DNA of 64,000 bases, taken from the NCBI GenBank assembly GCA_024169445.1, contig JALKFA010000001.1, positions 558,001-622,000 on the forward strand, given 5' to 3'. The position numbers and the translations under genes are program-made. This document shows, one piece after another, positions 8,050 through 20,423 of the stretch. The number at the start of each line of letters is the position of its first letter. Position 1 is the stretch's first letter. The notes below the pieces were generated by a model. The model was not told the origin of the DNA. It saw only the letters and a list, made by a program, of their open reading frames with translations, and ran no database searches. Origin of the DNA: Buttiauxella agrestis ATCC 33320 (GTDB lineage Bacteria; Pseudomonadota; Gammaproteobacteria; Enterobacterales; Enterobacteriaceae).

Positions 8050-8450
8050 TACTGTGAGTCCCGGCGTTTGTGCTTGCGTGATAAGGTGGCCAACTGCTTT
8101 TTTGTCAGTGTGGCTCCGAACTCGGTATTCATTACCTTCACGACAGCTTCAAAAAACTGGGCTTTTACTTCTGATTCAGCCAGTTGCTGCTCGAGTTCTT
8201 TGATCCGTTGTTCGGGAGTAAGAGGTATTTTGGGCATAGTAGCTCCGCACTTTCTTGCGAGAGAGGAGGAGTGCCAGTCGAGTTGACCGTATCTGCGCAA
8301 CCACGTCATGACGGTGTGGCTACCCTGAATACCGTAGCGGTCTTGCGCCTGACGGTAAGTCATTTCCCCTTTTTCGACCTGTTCGACAACGGCCAGTTTA
8401 AAGGATAGAGGGTAATCGCGTTGTGTGCGTTTAACATATTGGTTCATCAC
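8049..8450 (-). CDS. IS3-family transposase OrfA (DNA-binding part)
   Basis: A 133-residue protein with an N-terminal helix-turn-helix (about residues 15-55: FKLAVVEQVEKGEMTYRQAQ then YGIQGSHTVMTWLRRYG) that binds the IS ends. A heptad-repeat coiled coil (about residues 78-110, RIKELEQQLAESEVKAQFFEA) is used for multimerisation. The A6G slippery site lies 15 codons before its stop, so a fraction of ribosomes continue into OrfB to make a transposase of about 405 residues. In this family OrfA alone often acts as a repressor. Confidence 0.93.
   Translation of the reverse strand: MMNQYVKRTQRDYPLSFKLAVVEQVEKGEMTYRQAQDRYGIQGSHTVMTWLRRYGQLDWHSSSLARKCGATMPKIPLTPEQRIKELEQQLAESEVKAQFFEAVVKVMNTEFGATLTKKQLATLSRKHKRRDSQ
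8097..8103 (-). other. Programmed -1 ribosomal frameshift site (A AAA AAG)
   Basis: On the minus strand the codons Thr-Lys-Lys-Gln (ACA AAA AAG CAG) contain the heptamer A AAA AAG in the orfA frame. Slipping one base back continues with GCA GTT GGC in the orfB frame, which stays open for 16 codons up to and through the orfB ATG. The direction and frame both agree with OrfAB fusion production. Confidence 0.85.
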
Positions 8451-8559
8451 ATTTTCCTCTGCCTGCGAGTTAAATGTGTCAACGCTATTTAGGACGGGTC
8501 AATATTTATAGATAAAGGTCACTTTCGTGGCTTTTATCTTTTTTACAACGATCCAAAAC

Positions 8560-8589
8560 AAAAAGGCCATCCTTGCGGATGGCCTTTTT
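8560..8589 (-). terminator. rRNA operon terminator
   Basis: A 13-base arm (AAAAAGGCCATCC) and its perfect complement surround a 4-base loop. On the minus strand the stem ends in a T run 10 bp after the last 5S gene. The insertion sequence lies beyond it, in the same transcription direction. Confidence 0.92.
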
Positions 8590-8598
8590 GTTTATTTG

Positions 8599-8718
8599 GA
8601 GCCTGGCAGTTCCCTACTCTCGCATGGGGAGACCCCACACTACCATCGGCGCTACGGCGTTTCACTTCTGAGTTCGGCATGGGGTCAGGTGGGACCACCG
8701 CGCTACTGCCGCCAGGCA
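8599..8718 (-). rRNA. rrfF: 5S ribosomal RNA (distal copy)
   Basis: The 120-nt sequence starts TGCCTGGCGGCAGTAGCG on the minus strand and is nearly identical to E. coli 5S rRNA, including the central GACCCCATGCCGAACTCAG segment. It lies after tRNA-Thr as the second 5S of the operon, as in E. coli rrnD. It differs from the other copy at base 13 (G here, C there). Confidence 0.96.
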
Positions 8719-8755
8719 AATTCTTTATCAAGCCGCCGAACTTTAACCTAAAAAC

Positions 8756-8831
8756 TGGTGCTGATACCCAGAGTCGAACTGGGGACCTCACCCTTACCAA
8801 GGGTGCGCTCTACCAACTGAGCCATATCAGC
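8756..8831 (-). tRNA. thrV: tRNA-Thr (anticodon GGT)
   Basis: A 76-nt tRNA with encoded CCA. The acceptor arm GCTGATA pairs with TATCAGC, the D-loop is AGCTCAGTTGG-like, the anticodon loop is CTTGGTAAG, and the T-arm carries GTTCGACTC. It lies between two 5S genes at the end of the rRNA operon, as thrV does in E. coli rrnD. Confidence 0.96.
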
Positions 8832-8844
8832 ACGCTTTAATTTG

Positions 8845-8964
8845 GAGCCTGGCAGTTCCCTACTCTCGCATGGGGAGACCCCACACTACCATCGGCGCTA
8901 CGGCGTTTCACTTCTGAGTTCGGCATGGGGTCAGGTGGGACCACCGCGCTAGTGCCGCCAGGCA
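8845..8964 (-). rRNA. rrfD: 5S ribosomal RNA (proximal copy)
   Basis: This 120-nt 5S gene follows 23S after a short spacer. It is identical to the distal copy except for one base: C instead of G at position 13 (GGCGGCACTAG). Both copies end GGCTC rather than the E. coli GGCAT. Confidence 0.96.
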
Positions 8965-9073
8965 TATTCTGTTTTGTTAACCGTTGCGTTATTCACACAA
9001 CCATCAACTTAATCTCGGTTCAAGCTGAAAATCAAATGTCATAGTCTCTCAACCAAAACACCTTCGGTGTTGT

Positions 9074-11982
<2,909 letters not shown>

Positions 11983-12115
11983 TCACAACCCGAAGATGTC
12001 TCGTAAGACACAATCGATGTTGCGAAAATTTGAGAGACTCGAACATATCGTATTCCCATTCCTTATTACGGAGGAATGAGACGACATGTCGTTTCAATTT
12101 TCAGCTTGTTCCGGA

Positions 12116-12128
12116 TTTTTAAAGAGCA
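12116..12128 (-). promoter_or_regulatory. Spacer boxA antitermination element
   Basis: Minus-strand TGCTCTTTAAAAA, 12 of 13 bases shared with the leader boxA of this operon. It binds NusB/NusE to keep polymerase resistant to Rho through 23S. Confidence 0.8.
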
Positions 12129-12200
12129 ATATCTCAAACGTAACTCACTGAGTTAGTTTTGAGATATTCGGTGATAATGTCTTTCACACATTATCGGAGA

Positions 12201-12276
12201 TGGCGTCCCCAAGGGGATTCGAACCCCTGTTACAGCCGTGAAAGGGCAGTGTCCTGGGCCTCTAGACGATGGGGAC
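12201..12276 (-). tRNA. gltT: tRNA-Glu (anticodon TTC)
   Basis: A 76-nt tRNA with encoded CCA. The acceptor GTCCCCA pairs with TGGGGAC, the anticodon loop is CTTTCAC, and the T-loop is GTTCGAATC. It is close to the E. coli tRNA-Glu in rrnB/C/E/G spacers. The symbol is by similarity only, since E. coli has several identical copies (gltT, gltU, gltV, gltW). Confidence 0.95.
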
Positions 12277-12366
12277 ACGAATAATCCTTTGCAGGATATC
12301 GCTTTTTGCTCATTTACTTCTATCAGACAATCTGTGTGAGCACTACGCAAGTTCGTATCTATTAGG

Positions 12367-13908
<1,542 letters not shown>

Positions 13909-14077
13909 AAAGCTTGATTTGCTTCAACTCGTGAAGCGGTGCTCAAAAATTAACTTTCGTAATAATTCACTTAAATGAATTACTGCTTGGTCACTCTTCA
14001 AGACTTGATATTTTTTTGATACCCGAAGGTATCTGAGATATCAATCCTGCGAGTGCCCACACAGATTGTCTGATAAA

Positions 14078-14090
14078 TTGTTAAAGAGCA
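14078..14090 (-). promoter_or_regulatory. Leader boxA antitermination element
   Basis: Minus-strand TGCTCTTTAACAA matches the E. coli rrn boxA consensus. It lies downstream of P2 and about 170 bp before 16S. Confidence 0.9.
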
Positions 14091-14129
14091 GTGAGTTACG
14101 CGCTTTCGCTTGCTAACTCGAGGTGGCGT

Positions 14130-14157
14130 ATATTACGCTTTCCTCTTTCAGAGTCAA
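14130..14157 (-). promoter_or_regulatory. rRNA promoter P2
   Basis: Minus strand: -35 TTGACT (14152-14157), 16-bp spacer, -10 TAATAT (14130-14135), about 110 bp downstream of P1, as in E. coli rrn operons. Confidence 0.88.
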
Positions 14158-14238
14158 CCCTTAATTTCAGGATATTTGACTCTCATCGCCGCCGTTACTC
14201 TGTGATGTTGTTCACATGTTCCGTGTCGATGGAGGCGC

Positions 14239-14266
14239 ATTATAGGGATCTCTTTTTATTGCACAA
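14239..14266 (-). promoter_or_regulatory. rRNA promoter P1
   Basis: Minus strand: -35 TTGTGC (14261-14266), 16-bp spacer, -10 TATAAT (14239-14244) followed by the GC-rich discriminator GCGCC that makes rRNA promoters sensitive to ppGpp and the initiating NTP. The A-rich tract just upstream (14267-14280) resembles an UP element. Confidence 0.93.
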
Positions 14267-14418
14267 CTCTTTTTTCGATCTTTTCTTCCGACTGATTAGT
14301 TTTCGCCCTTTTCGCTGTGATCGTGTTCGATCTGCCCTGTTTTTGATGCTTTACCTCCTTGCCATAGGCTAAGAAAGCAGCCACAGTCTATCTATAAAGA
14401 GAACTGTCAGAGGTATTT

Positions 14419-14973
14419 ATGTCCGCAGTATTACGACCTTTCCAAAAAACTTATCCTGAAATAGGCCAGCGCGTGATGCTTGATAGCTCAAGTGTTGTCA
14501 TTGGTGATGTGCGCCTTGCCGATGATGTGAGCATTTGGCCATTAGTCGCTATTCGCGGCGACGTAAACTATGTGGCTATTGGCGCACGTAGCAATATTCA
14601 AGACGGTAGTGTGTTACATGTCACGCATAAGTCTTCTTATAACCCGGAAGGTAATCCGCTTGTTGTTGGGGAAGATGTGACTGTTGGGCATAAGGTTATG
14701 CTGCACGGCTGCACGATCGGAAACCGCGTGCTTGTGGGGATGGGATCGATTTTGCTTGATGGTGTAGTAATAGAAGATGATGTCATGATCGGTGCGGGAA
14801 GTTTGGTACCGCAGAATAAGCGTCTTGAAAGTGGTTACCTCTACTTGGGCAGCCCGGTAAAACAGATCCGTCCTTTAAAATCTGAAGAACTCGAAGGCTT
14901 AAAATACTCAGCCAATAACTACGTTCGCTGGAAAGATGAGTACCTTGCTCAGGAAAGCCAGACGCAGCCTTGA
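14419..14973 (+). CDS. yrdA: Gamma-carbonic-anhydrase-like protein YrdA
   Basis: A 184-residue left-handed beta-helix trimer protein, the same length as E. coli YrdA. Hexapeptide repeats run through residues about 25-150. The metal-binding His residues typical of gamma-class enzymes are present (VLHVTHK, then TVGHKVMLHG). Carbonic anhydrase activity of the E. coli relatives is weak or unproven, so the substrate is open. Its start is read away from the rRNA operon, with GAGG about 6 nt before the ATG. Its 3' end overlaps the convergent yrdB by 25 bp. Confidence 0.92.
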   Translation: MSAVLRPFQKTYPEIGQRVMLDSSSVVIGDVRLADDVSIWPLVAIRGDVNYVAIGARSNIQDGSVLHVTHKSSYNPEGNPLVVGEDVTVGHKVMLHGCTIGNRVLVGMGSILLDGVVIEDDVMIGAGSLVPQNKRLESGYLYLGSPVKQIRPLKSEELEGLKYSANNYVRWKDEYLAQESQTQP

Positions 14974-15206
14974 TTGTCATCTTCACCAGCAACAATCAAC
15001 TCCTCAGCTTCGTCTTCCAGGTCCCAACGGTTAAGACGAAAAAGCTCGAGCCATGATTCTTTATTATCGCTACCATAACGGCTGGCGATAATTTCCCCGG
15101 TAATCGCACACATCACCTGAAAACCATTTACTAATGCAGGGAAACAGATCGCCTGAAGTTGATCGTCCCATTGTTCACGGTCGGGAAATTGGATCGCCTG
15201 GTTCAC
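14949..15206 (-). CDS. yrdB: DUF1488 family protein YrdB
   Basis: An 85-residue protein equal in length to E. coli YrdB and starting [11 protein letters not shown] like it. It is small and acidic, with no signal peptide or membrane helix; its function is not known. It is the last gene of the dprA-smg-yrdD-tsaC-aroE-yrdB cluster. Its ATG overlaps the aroE stop by 4 bp (ATGA), showing translational coupling, and its tail overlaps yrdA on the other strand. Confidence 0.9.
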   Translation of the reverse strand: MNQAIQFPDREQWDDQLQAICFPALVNGFQVMCAITGEIIASRYGSDNKESWLELFRLNRWDLEDEAEELIVAGEDDNQGCVWLS

Positions 15207-16021
15207 TGCGCCATTTCCTGCTTTAGCTTCTCTATAACTGGGGCGATTTCAGGTAACACACCGTGCCACAAGAAAAAGGCATGCGCAGCCTGCCCCACCA
15301 GCATCCCCAAACCATCTGCATAATGTTGAACGCCGTGCTGTTTACACCAATGCAAGAAGGGGGTTTCGCCCTTTTGGTAGAACATGTCGTAGCAATGAAC
15401 ATTGTGCGAAAGCAACGATGCTGGAATAGCAGGAATGTCACCGGCAATACCACTGGAAGTCGCATTAATGATGAGATCAAATTGATGCCCATCCAGTTCA
15501 GATTGTTCTAAAGACTGGATGCTGCCCATATGGTTAAACAATTGTGCGAGTTCCTGGGCCCGTGAAAAGGTGCGATTGGTGATCGTCACTGCGCAATCAA
15601 GCGAGAGCAGCGGCAATAGTACGCCTCTTGCCGCGCCACCAGCGCCAAGCAGCAAAACACGTCGGCCCGGTTCTATAAGCGATAAGCGTTCGAGATCGGT
15701 TAATAACCCAATCCCATCGGTGTTATCGCCTAACAGACGACCATCTTCCAGGCGCTTGAGGGTATTTACCGCGCCAGCTAACGCAGCGCGTTCTGTTAGC
15801 TCATCGGCCCGGGCGAATGCCTGCTCTTTGAAAGGGACCGTAATGTTGATTCCTTTACCGCCCGCCAGGAAAAAGTGCTCAAGTGTTTCAATAAAAGCAT
15901 CAACAGGCGCAAGCACGCGGCCATAGGGATGCTCAATTTGTAATTGCTCAGCAAACATCTGATGAATTTGCGGAGATTTGCTGTGCTGAATGGGATTACC
16001 AAAAACGGCGAAGGTTTCCAT
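15203..16021 (-). CDS. aroE: Shikimate 5-dehydrogenase
   Basis: Reduces 3-dehydroshikimate to shikimate with NADPH, the fourth step of the aromatic amino-acid pathway, in the cytosol. The 272 residues match E. coli AroE. Substrate-site Lys65 (TVPFKEQ) and Asp102 (NTDGIGLL) form the catalytic pair. The NADP fold shows GAGGAAR at 126-132 and the NRT motif at 149-151, which selects NADP over NAD. It lies 3 bp after tsaC and overlaps yrdB. Confidence 0.97.
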   Translation of the reverse strand: METFAVFGNPIQHSKSPQIHQMFAEQLQIEHPYGRVLAPVDAFIETLEHFFLAGGKGINITVPFKEQAFARADELTERAALAGAVNTLKRLEDGRLLGDNTDGIGLLTDLERLSLIEPGRRVLLLGAGGAARGVLLPLLSLDCAVTITNRTFSRAQELAQLFNHMGSIQSLEQSELDGHQFDLIINATSSGIAGDIPAIPASLLSHNVHCYDMFYQKGETPFLHWCKQHGVQHYADGLGMLVGQAAHAFFLWHGVLPEIAPVIEKLKQEMAQ

Positions 16022-16024
16022 TAT

Positions 16025-16597
16025 TTACCCCTGGCGGAAAAGTTCGCCGGTCAAAGCGTCACGGATTTCAGAAGGATTCTGTCTGCCACCGGTATCGCCA
16101 CGTAGCACCGGGAAATCATCGCCAAATTGCAGCAAGACTTCATCGGCAGTACGGCAAGGCGGCAGCCCGGACAGATTGGCACTGGTAGACACCAAAGGTT
16201 TGCCATAAGCCAAACACAGCTCACGAACCAATGGGTGGTCAGTCACCCTCACCGCTAAAGACTCAAATCGGCCTGTTAGCCAGCGCGGTGTGGATGGCAG
16301 TGCAGGAAAGACAAAGGTCACAGGCCCCGGCCAACAGGAAAATACTGCATCTCGCTGCATTTGAGTCAGGGTTGCACTATCTATATAAGGAAGAAGCTGC
16401 TCGAAATTCGCAGCGATCAGAATCAGACCTTTGTCGACGGGGCGATGTTTTAGTTCAAGCAAACGCATGACGGCCACTTCGCTGTCGGGATCACAACCGA
16501 CACCAAAGACAGCTTCGGTTGGATAAGCGATGACTTGTTGTTGTTTTAGGGCGGCAACGATCTCTACGAGTTGCTCTGATTGCAGGTTTGTCTTCAC
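16025..16597 (-). CDS. tsaC: Threonylcarbamoyl-AMP synthase
   Basis: Makes threonylcarbamoyl-adenylate from Thr, bicarbonate and ATP, the first step of t6A37 modification of ANN-decoding tRNAs. It is a single-domain YrdC/Sua5-type protein of 190 residues, as in E. coli (formerly yrdC/rimN). Recognisable features are [15 protein letters not shown] near residues 19-33, the RPVDKGLIL loop at about 51-59, and the [10 protein letters not shown] and [11 protein letters not shown] motifs. It follows yrdD by 6 bp. Confidence 0.95.
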   Translation of the reverse strand: MKTNLQSEQLVEIVAALKQQQVIAYPTEAVFGVGCDPDSEVAVMRLLELKHRPVDKGLILIAANFEQLLPYIDSATLTQMQRDAVFSCWPGPVTFVFPALPSTPRWLTGRFESLAVRVTDHPLVRELCLAYGKPLVSTSANLSGLPPCRTADEVLLQFGDDFPVLRGDTGGRQNPSEIRDALTGELFRQG

Positions 16598-16603
16598 AAG
16601 CTT

Positions 16604-17146
16604 TTATTCCGCCGTTACCGGCTTTCCACATTGTTTACTGGCACAGAATTGCTTTAGCCCCTGCGCCGTTTTCTTTTCGATAAGTAAAGGATAGTGACAT
16701 GCAGTGCATTCACCAGCCACCGGTTTGCTATTTATAACAAACTGGCATGTTGGATAGCAGTCGCACGACCAAAAGGTTTTGCCGAATCGAGAGCGTCGCT
16801 GGACTAATTTCCCTTGCTGGCATTGAGGGCAGCTGATTGCTGTTTCATCAGGCTTGTCGATGACTTCCGAGTGTTCACACGTTGGATAATCACTACAACC
16901 GATAAACATGCCAAAACGCCCCTGCCGCAACACAAGATTTTTCTGGCATACAGGGCAAAGCTGACCTTCAAGCACTTTAACTACGTGGCCATCAGCCTGG
17001 CTTTTTAGCGGGCGTACATAATCGCATTCCGGATAATGGGAGCAGCCAAGAAAAGGGCCGTGTTTACCGGAACGAATGACTAACCCTGCCCCACATTGAG
17101 GGCAGGGTTCATTTTTAGGCACAGTGAACAGTGCTGATTTGGTCAT
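16604..17146 (-). CDS. yrdD: Topoisomerase-type zinc-finger protein YrdD
   Basis: A 180-residue protein made almost entirely of four zinc-ribbon repeats like those at the C-terminus of topoisomerase I. Each has a CxxC pair, then a GxF-like turn and a second Cys pair (CPQC/GCSHYPEC, CPVC/GCSDYPTC, CPQC/SCDCYPTC, CTAC/CASKQC). DNA binding is likely; its role in E. coli is not settled. It lies in the dprA-smg-tsaC-aroE cluster, 24 bp after smg. Confidence 0.9.
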   Translation of the reverse strand: MTKSALFTVPKNEPCPQCGAGLVIRSGKHGPFLGCSHYPECDYVRPLKSQADGHVVKVLEGQLCPVCQKNLVLRQGRFGMFIGCSDYPTCEHSEVIDKPDETAISCPQCQQGKLVQRRSRFGKTFWSCDCYPTCQFVINSKPVAGECTACHYPLLIEKKTAQGLKQFCASKQCGKPVTAE

Positions 17147-17170
17147 AACATCTCATGCTGCGACTTTAAT

Positions 17171-17644
17171 TTAGTGCAGCATACCTTCATTTACTTCGAA
17201 GAGTAATTCTTCCATTTGTTGGTAAGCGTTTTCGCAACCCGGAATATTGAACAGCACCATCAGCACCACCCACTTTAAATCTTCCAGCTCGAACTCGGCG
17301 GTGTCTAATGCTAATACTCGCTCAATGACCATTTCACGGGTTTCGAGGTTCAGCACCTGAATCTGTTCAAGGAACAGTAAAAACCCCCGACAAGTTGCAT
17401 CAAGTCGCTGGCATTCATCTGCGGTATACATACGCATTGAAAGTGGGTCAGCGGCCAGTTGCATGGGTTCAGTCAGACCTTCCTGATAGTCCGCCAGTTT
17501 TTCAAGCCATACAAGAGCGTTATAAATGTCTTCATGATCAAAACCGGCGTCGGCGAGATCACGTGTCAATTTATCTTGATCAACTCGCATTTCCACTTCG
17601 TTGTGGATGTAGGTTTCAAATAAGTACATTAGTACGTCGAACAT
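17171..17644 (-). CDS. smg: Smg/DUF494 family protein
   Basis: A 157-residue acidic protein, identical in length to E. coli Smg and ending VNEGMLH like it. It is all-helical by composition, with no known catalytic motif and no established function. The ATG at 17644 lies inside the 3' end of dprA (29-bp overlap in another frame), so the two genes are translationally linked. Confidence 0.92.
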   Translation of the reverse strand: MFDVLMYLFETYIHNEVEMRVDQDKLTRDLADAGFDHEDIYNALVWLEKLADYQEGLTEPMQLAADPLSMRMYTADECQRLDATCRGFLLFLEQIQVLNLETREMVIERVLALDTAEFELEDLKWVVLMVLFNIPGCENAYQQMEELLFEVNEGMLH

Positions 17645-18740
17645 GGCATGCCCTCCTCAATCGGACATAGCCGCCGGGTACAGCTGCGATCCATCCTGCT
17701 AACTCCAGTTCGAGTAGCTGGGCTACCGTCTCTGGCACAGGTTGGCCGGCACGTTCAGCGACGACGTCAACAGGTGTAACCTCATCTCCTACGTTAGCCA
17801 ACAGCTCAGGAAATGGCAATGTGCGATCCCCCTCATTGTGTGAATATATTAATGCTTTGTGAGGTGAAGGAAGCCATTGCAGTTCGTTTTCCAGGTGCTC
17901 GAGTATGTCCGAAGGATGGCTTACCAGTGTAGCGCCTTGCTTAATCAACCAGTGTGGCCCTTCACTGCCGGGACTACCCACTGCGCCTGGTAACGCAAAC
18001 AGTTCCCTGCCTTGCTCGAGTGCATAACGGGCCGTGACCAGCGATCCACTGCGCTCACTGGCTTCGACAACAAATACCGCACGACTCAGCCCACTGATGA
18101 TGCGATTTCTGCGCGGGAAATTGCCCGGATAGGGAGAGGTCGTTAGAGGAAATTCAGAGATAATCGCCCCTCCTTCCGCAATTATTTGTTCGGCCAATTG
18201 CTTATGGCGCCTGGGGTAAACTCCAGCCAGCCCATTCCCCAACACCGCGATGGTTTTCCCGTGAACGTTTATTGCCGCGCGGTGCGCCACCGCGTCAATA
18301 CCCAGAGCCAAACCACTGGTTATCGTTAACCCGGCAGTAGCTAATGGTTCGCAAAACATCCGGCACCACCGCTCACCATATTGGGAAATATTGCGATTAC
18401 CCACTACGGCGAGTTGGTTACTGGAAAGAAGCTCAATATCCCCCCTGACAAATAAAGCTGCAGGGTAGCAATCTATTGCACGCAACTGAGCTGGATAATG
18501 CTCACAGTCGGCCGTGAGAAGATGATGATCAGGTACTTCAAGCCAGTCCAATGACTCTTCAAGTTCTTTGCCACTAAATTCCAGAAAATGAGAAATCTGC
18601 TGGGTAGATAAGCCTGCTCTCGTCAGAGAAACAACCGAACACTCAGGCTCCTTCAACAAGAAATGGGCAATTTTTAATAGCTTATCGCCACTCAGGCTTT
18701 GAACCGCCATTAGACGTAACCAGATCTCTTTTGGTGGCAT
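17616..18740 (-). CDS. dprA: DNA-processing protein DprA
   Basis: Binds single-stranded DNA that enters during transformation and loads RecA on it. The 374-residue product equals E. coli DprA (Smf). The chosen ATG (18740) has the perfect ribosome-binding site AGGAGG 6 nt upstream; the open frame extends 20 codons further but without support. An N-terminal helical domain precedes the extended Rossmann fold with [27 protein letters not shown], the [11 protein letters not shown] motif and [17 protein letters not shown]-terminal winged-helix segment (about residues 310-374, [15 protein letters not shown]) follows. Whether this organism is naturally competent cannot be judged from this locus. Confidence 0.95.
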   Translation of the reverse strand: MPPKEIWLRLMAVQSLSGDKLLKIAHFLLKEPECSVVSLTRAGLSTQQISHFLEFSGKELEESLDWLEVPDHHLLTADCEHYPAQLRAIDCYPAALFVRGDIELLSSNQLAVVGNRNISQYGERWCRMFCEPLATAGLTITSGLALGIDAVAHRAAINVHGKTIAVLGNGLAGVYPRRHKQLAEQIIAEGGAIISEFPLTTSPYPGNFPRRNRIISGLSRAVFVVEASERSGSLVTARYALEQGRELFALPGAVGSPGSEGPHWLIKQGATLVSHPSDILEHLENELQWLPSPHKALIYSHNEGDRTLPFPELLANVGDEVTPVDVVAERAGQPVPETVAQLLELELAGWIAAVPGGYVRLRRACHVRRTNVLI

Positions 18741-18868
18741 CTCATCCTCCTGCCATAAGCTATAAAAGCAATCCTTGCGATTGGTCACTGATGCTGTCAA
18801 TCAGGCCGGGAAATGTCTAGAATAGAGGTAATAATCTTTCTATCAATTGAACACAGTTCTGGATATTT

Positions 18869-19378
18869 ATGTCAGTTTTGCAGGTATTACATTTCCCGGA
18901 CGAGCGCCTTCGCACTGTGGCGACTCCGGTCAAAGAGGTGAATGCGGAGATTCAGCAGATTGTCGATGACATGTTTGAGACAATGTACGCTGAAGAAGGT
19001 ATTGGCCTTGCAGCAACACAGGTGGATATCCACCAACGAATTATTGTGATTGATGTTTCTGAAAACCGCGACGAGCGCCTGGTTTTAATCAATCCAGAGC
19101 TGCTGGAAAAAAGCGGTGAAACCGGCATCGAAGAGGGTTGCCTATCTATTCCAGAACAACGTGCGTTAGTGCCTCGTGCCGAACGAGTCAAAATCCGTGC
19201 ACTGGACCGTGAAGGTCAGCCGTATGAACTAGAAGCCGATGGCCTGCTTGCTATTTGTATTCAGCACGAAATGGACCATCTGGTTGGCAAACTGTTTGTC
19301 GATTACCTTTCACCGTTGAAACGTCAGCGTATTCGTCAGAAACTGGAAAAAATGGCTCGTCTGAATAAGAGCGCCTAA
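18869..19378 (+). CDS. def: Peptide deformylase
   Basis: Removes the formyl group from the N-terminal Met of new proteins using Fe2+. Length is 169 residues. All three signature motifs are present: GIGLAATQ (44-51), EEGCLS with metal ligand Cys91, and QHEMDH with His133, catalytic Glu134 and His137. It is the first gene of def-fmt-rsmB-trkA, divergent from dprA. Its product undoes the formylation made by the neighbour Fmt. Confidence 0.98.
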   Translation: MSVLQVLHFPDERLRTVATPVKEVNAEIQQIVDDMFETMYAEEGIGLAATQVDIHQRIIVIDVSENRDERLVLINPELLEKSGETGIEEGCLSIPEQRALVPRAERVKIRALDREGQPYELEADGLLAICIQHEMDHLVGKLFVDYLSPLKRQRIRQKLEKMARLNKSA

Positions 19379-19399
19379 TCCATCACAAAAGGGAATAAT

Positions 19400-20347
19400 G
19401 TGTCTGATTCACTGCGTATTATTTTCGCCGGTACCCCTGACTTTGCAGCGCGTCATCTTGACGCGCTGTTGTCTTCTCAGCACCAGGTTGTTGGCGTATT
19501 TACACAACCCGACAGGCCCGCTGGGCGTGGCAAAAAGCTGATGCCGAGCCCTGTAAAAGTACTGGCGACTGAAAAGAATATCCCCGTTTTTCAACCCGCC
19601 TCTTTACGTCCGGCCGAAAATCAGGAACTGGTTTCCAGCTTGAACGCCGATGTCATGGTGGTTGTAGCTTACGGCCTGATTCTGCCAAAAGCAGTTCTGG
19701 ATATGCCACGCCTGGGCTGTATTAATGTTCATGGCTCGCTGCTGCCACGCTGGCGTGGTGCGGCACCTATCCAGCGGTCGTTATGGGCTGGTGATGCCGA
19801 AACTGGCGTGACCATTATGCAAATGGACGTGGGTCTGGATACTGGCGATATGCTGGTGAAACTCTCCTGCCCAATTGAAGCCACTGATACCAGCGCAACA
19901 CTCTACGATAAGCTGGCAAATCTTGGGCCACAAGGGTTACTGGAAACGTTAAACCAACTGGCTACAGGGCTTGCAACACCAGAAGTTCAGAGCGAGGAAT
20001 TGGTCACGTACGCGGAGAAACTCAGCAAGGAAGAGGCTCGTATCGACTGGTCGCTATCTGCTGCACAACTTGAGCGTTGCATCCGCGCCTTTAACCCATG
20101 GCCAATGAGTTGGCTGGAAATTGACGGCCAACCAGTCAAAATCTGGCAAGCATCAGTAATCAATCAACTCACTGACGCAGCGCCTGGAACCATCATTGAA
20201 ACCAATAAACAGGGTATTCAGGTGGCAACCGGCGAAGGGATTTTAAATCTGGAATCCCTTCAACCAGCAGGAAAGAAAGCAATGACTGCTCAGGATCTCC
20301 TGAACTCTCGCAGCGAATGGTTTAAGCCAGGTGCACTTCTCGCCTGA
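19400..20347 (+). CDS. fmt: Methionyl-tRNA formyltransferase
   Basis: Transfers formyl from 10-formyltetrahydrofolate to initiator Met-tRNA, marking it for IF2. The 315-residue, two-domain protein matches E. coli Fmt. The catalytic triad is Asn109, His111 ([16 protein letters not shown]) and Asp147 (DVGLDTGD). The loop [11 protein letters not shown] at 43-53, which senses the tRNA acceptor, is conserved. Translation starts at GTG 19400, 8 nt after AAGGG, as the alignment to E. coli also requires. Confidence 0.96.
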   Translation: MSDSLRIIFAGTPDFAARHLDALLSSQHQVVGVFTQPDRPAGRGKKLMPSPVKVLATEKNIPVFQPASLRPAENQELVSSLNADVMVVVAYGLILPKAVLDMPRLGCINVHGSLLPRWRGAAPIQRSLWAGDAETGVTIMQMDVGLDTGDMLVKLSCPIEATDTSATLYDKLANLGPQGLLETLNQLATGLATPEVQSEELVTYAEKLSKEEARIDWSLSAAQLERCIRAFNPWPMSWLEIDGQPVKIWQASVINQLTDAAPGTIIETNKQGIQVATGEGILNLESLQPAGKKAMTAQDLLNSRSEWFKPGALLA

Positions 20348-20364
20348 TAAAAGAAATTCTTTGC

Positions 20365-20393
20365 GCCCAGGCCAAACACCTGGGCATTTTTGT
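20365..20393 (+). terminator. Hairpin between fmt and rsmB, possible attenuator
   Basis: A 7-bp stem (GCCCAGG 20365-20371 with CCTGGGC 20379-20385) is followed by a T-rich tract. def-fmt-rsmB-trkA is co-transcribed in E. coli, so this may be a partial terminator that lowers rsmB and trkA expression. Confidence 0.6.
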
Positions 20394-20423
20394 TTTTAAG
20401 CGCCGGAAAACCAGAGCGTGGTT

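Larger units (their letters stand above)
7199..8501 (-). mobile_element. IS3-family insertion sequence, complete (1303 bp)
   Basis: The ends form imperfect inverted repeats: 20 of the outer 30 bases match between 7199-7228 and the reverse complement of 8472-8501. Both begin TGAC, with shared GTCCT and GTTGACAC blocks. The trinucleotide ATA flanks both sides (7196-7198 and 8502-8504), a 3-bp target duplication typical of the family. The left copy includes the last base of the yhdZ stop codon. Two overlapping frames, orfA and orfB on the minus strand, encode the transposase. All coding and terminal features look intact, so the element may be active. Confidence 0.93.
11983..12366 (-). other. 16S-23S internal transcribed spacer (384 bp)
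   Basis: The spacer holds one tRNA (Glu) and, just before 23S, an antitermination boxA-like element (TGCTCTTTAAAAA; 12116-12128). The sequence around the tRNA and boxA would pair with the far side of 23S to form the RNase III processing stalk. E. coli rrnD has tRNA-Ile and tRNA-Ala here instead. Confidence 0.9.
13909..14418. other. rRNA leader, rRNA promoters and the yrdA upstream region
   Basis: 510 bp between 16S and the divergent yrdA. On the minus strand it holds P1, P2 and the leader boxA (listed separately). The part beyond P1 (14267-14400) carries the A-rich UP-element-like tract and would hold Fis sites, but no site matches the degenerate consensus well enough to mark. A yrdA promoter must also lie here. 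Confidence 0.7.

Noticed and set aside
18741-18800. Longer N-terminus for DprA (20 codons)
   Set aside because: AGGAGG directly before ATG 18740 and equal length to E. coli DprA favour the inner start.
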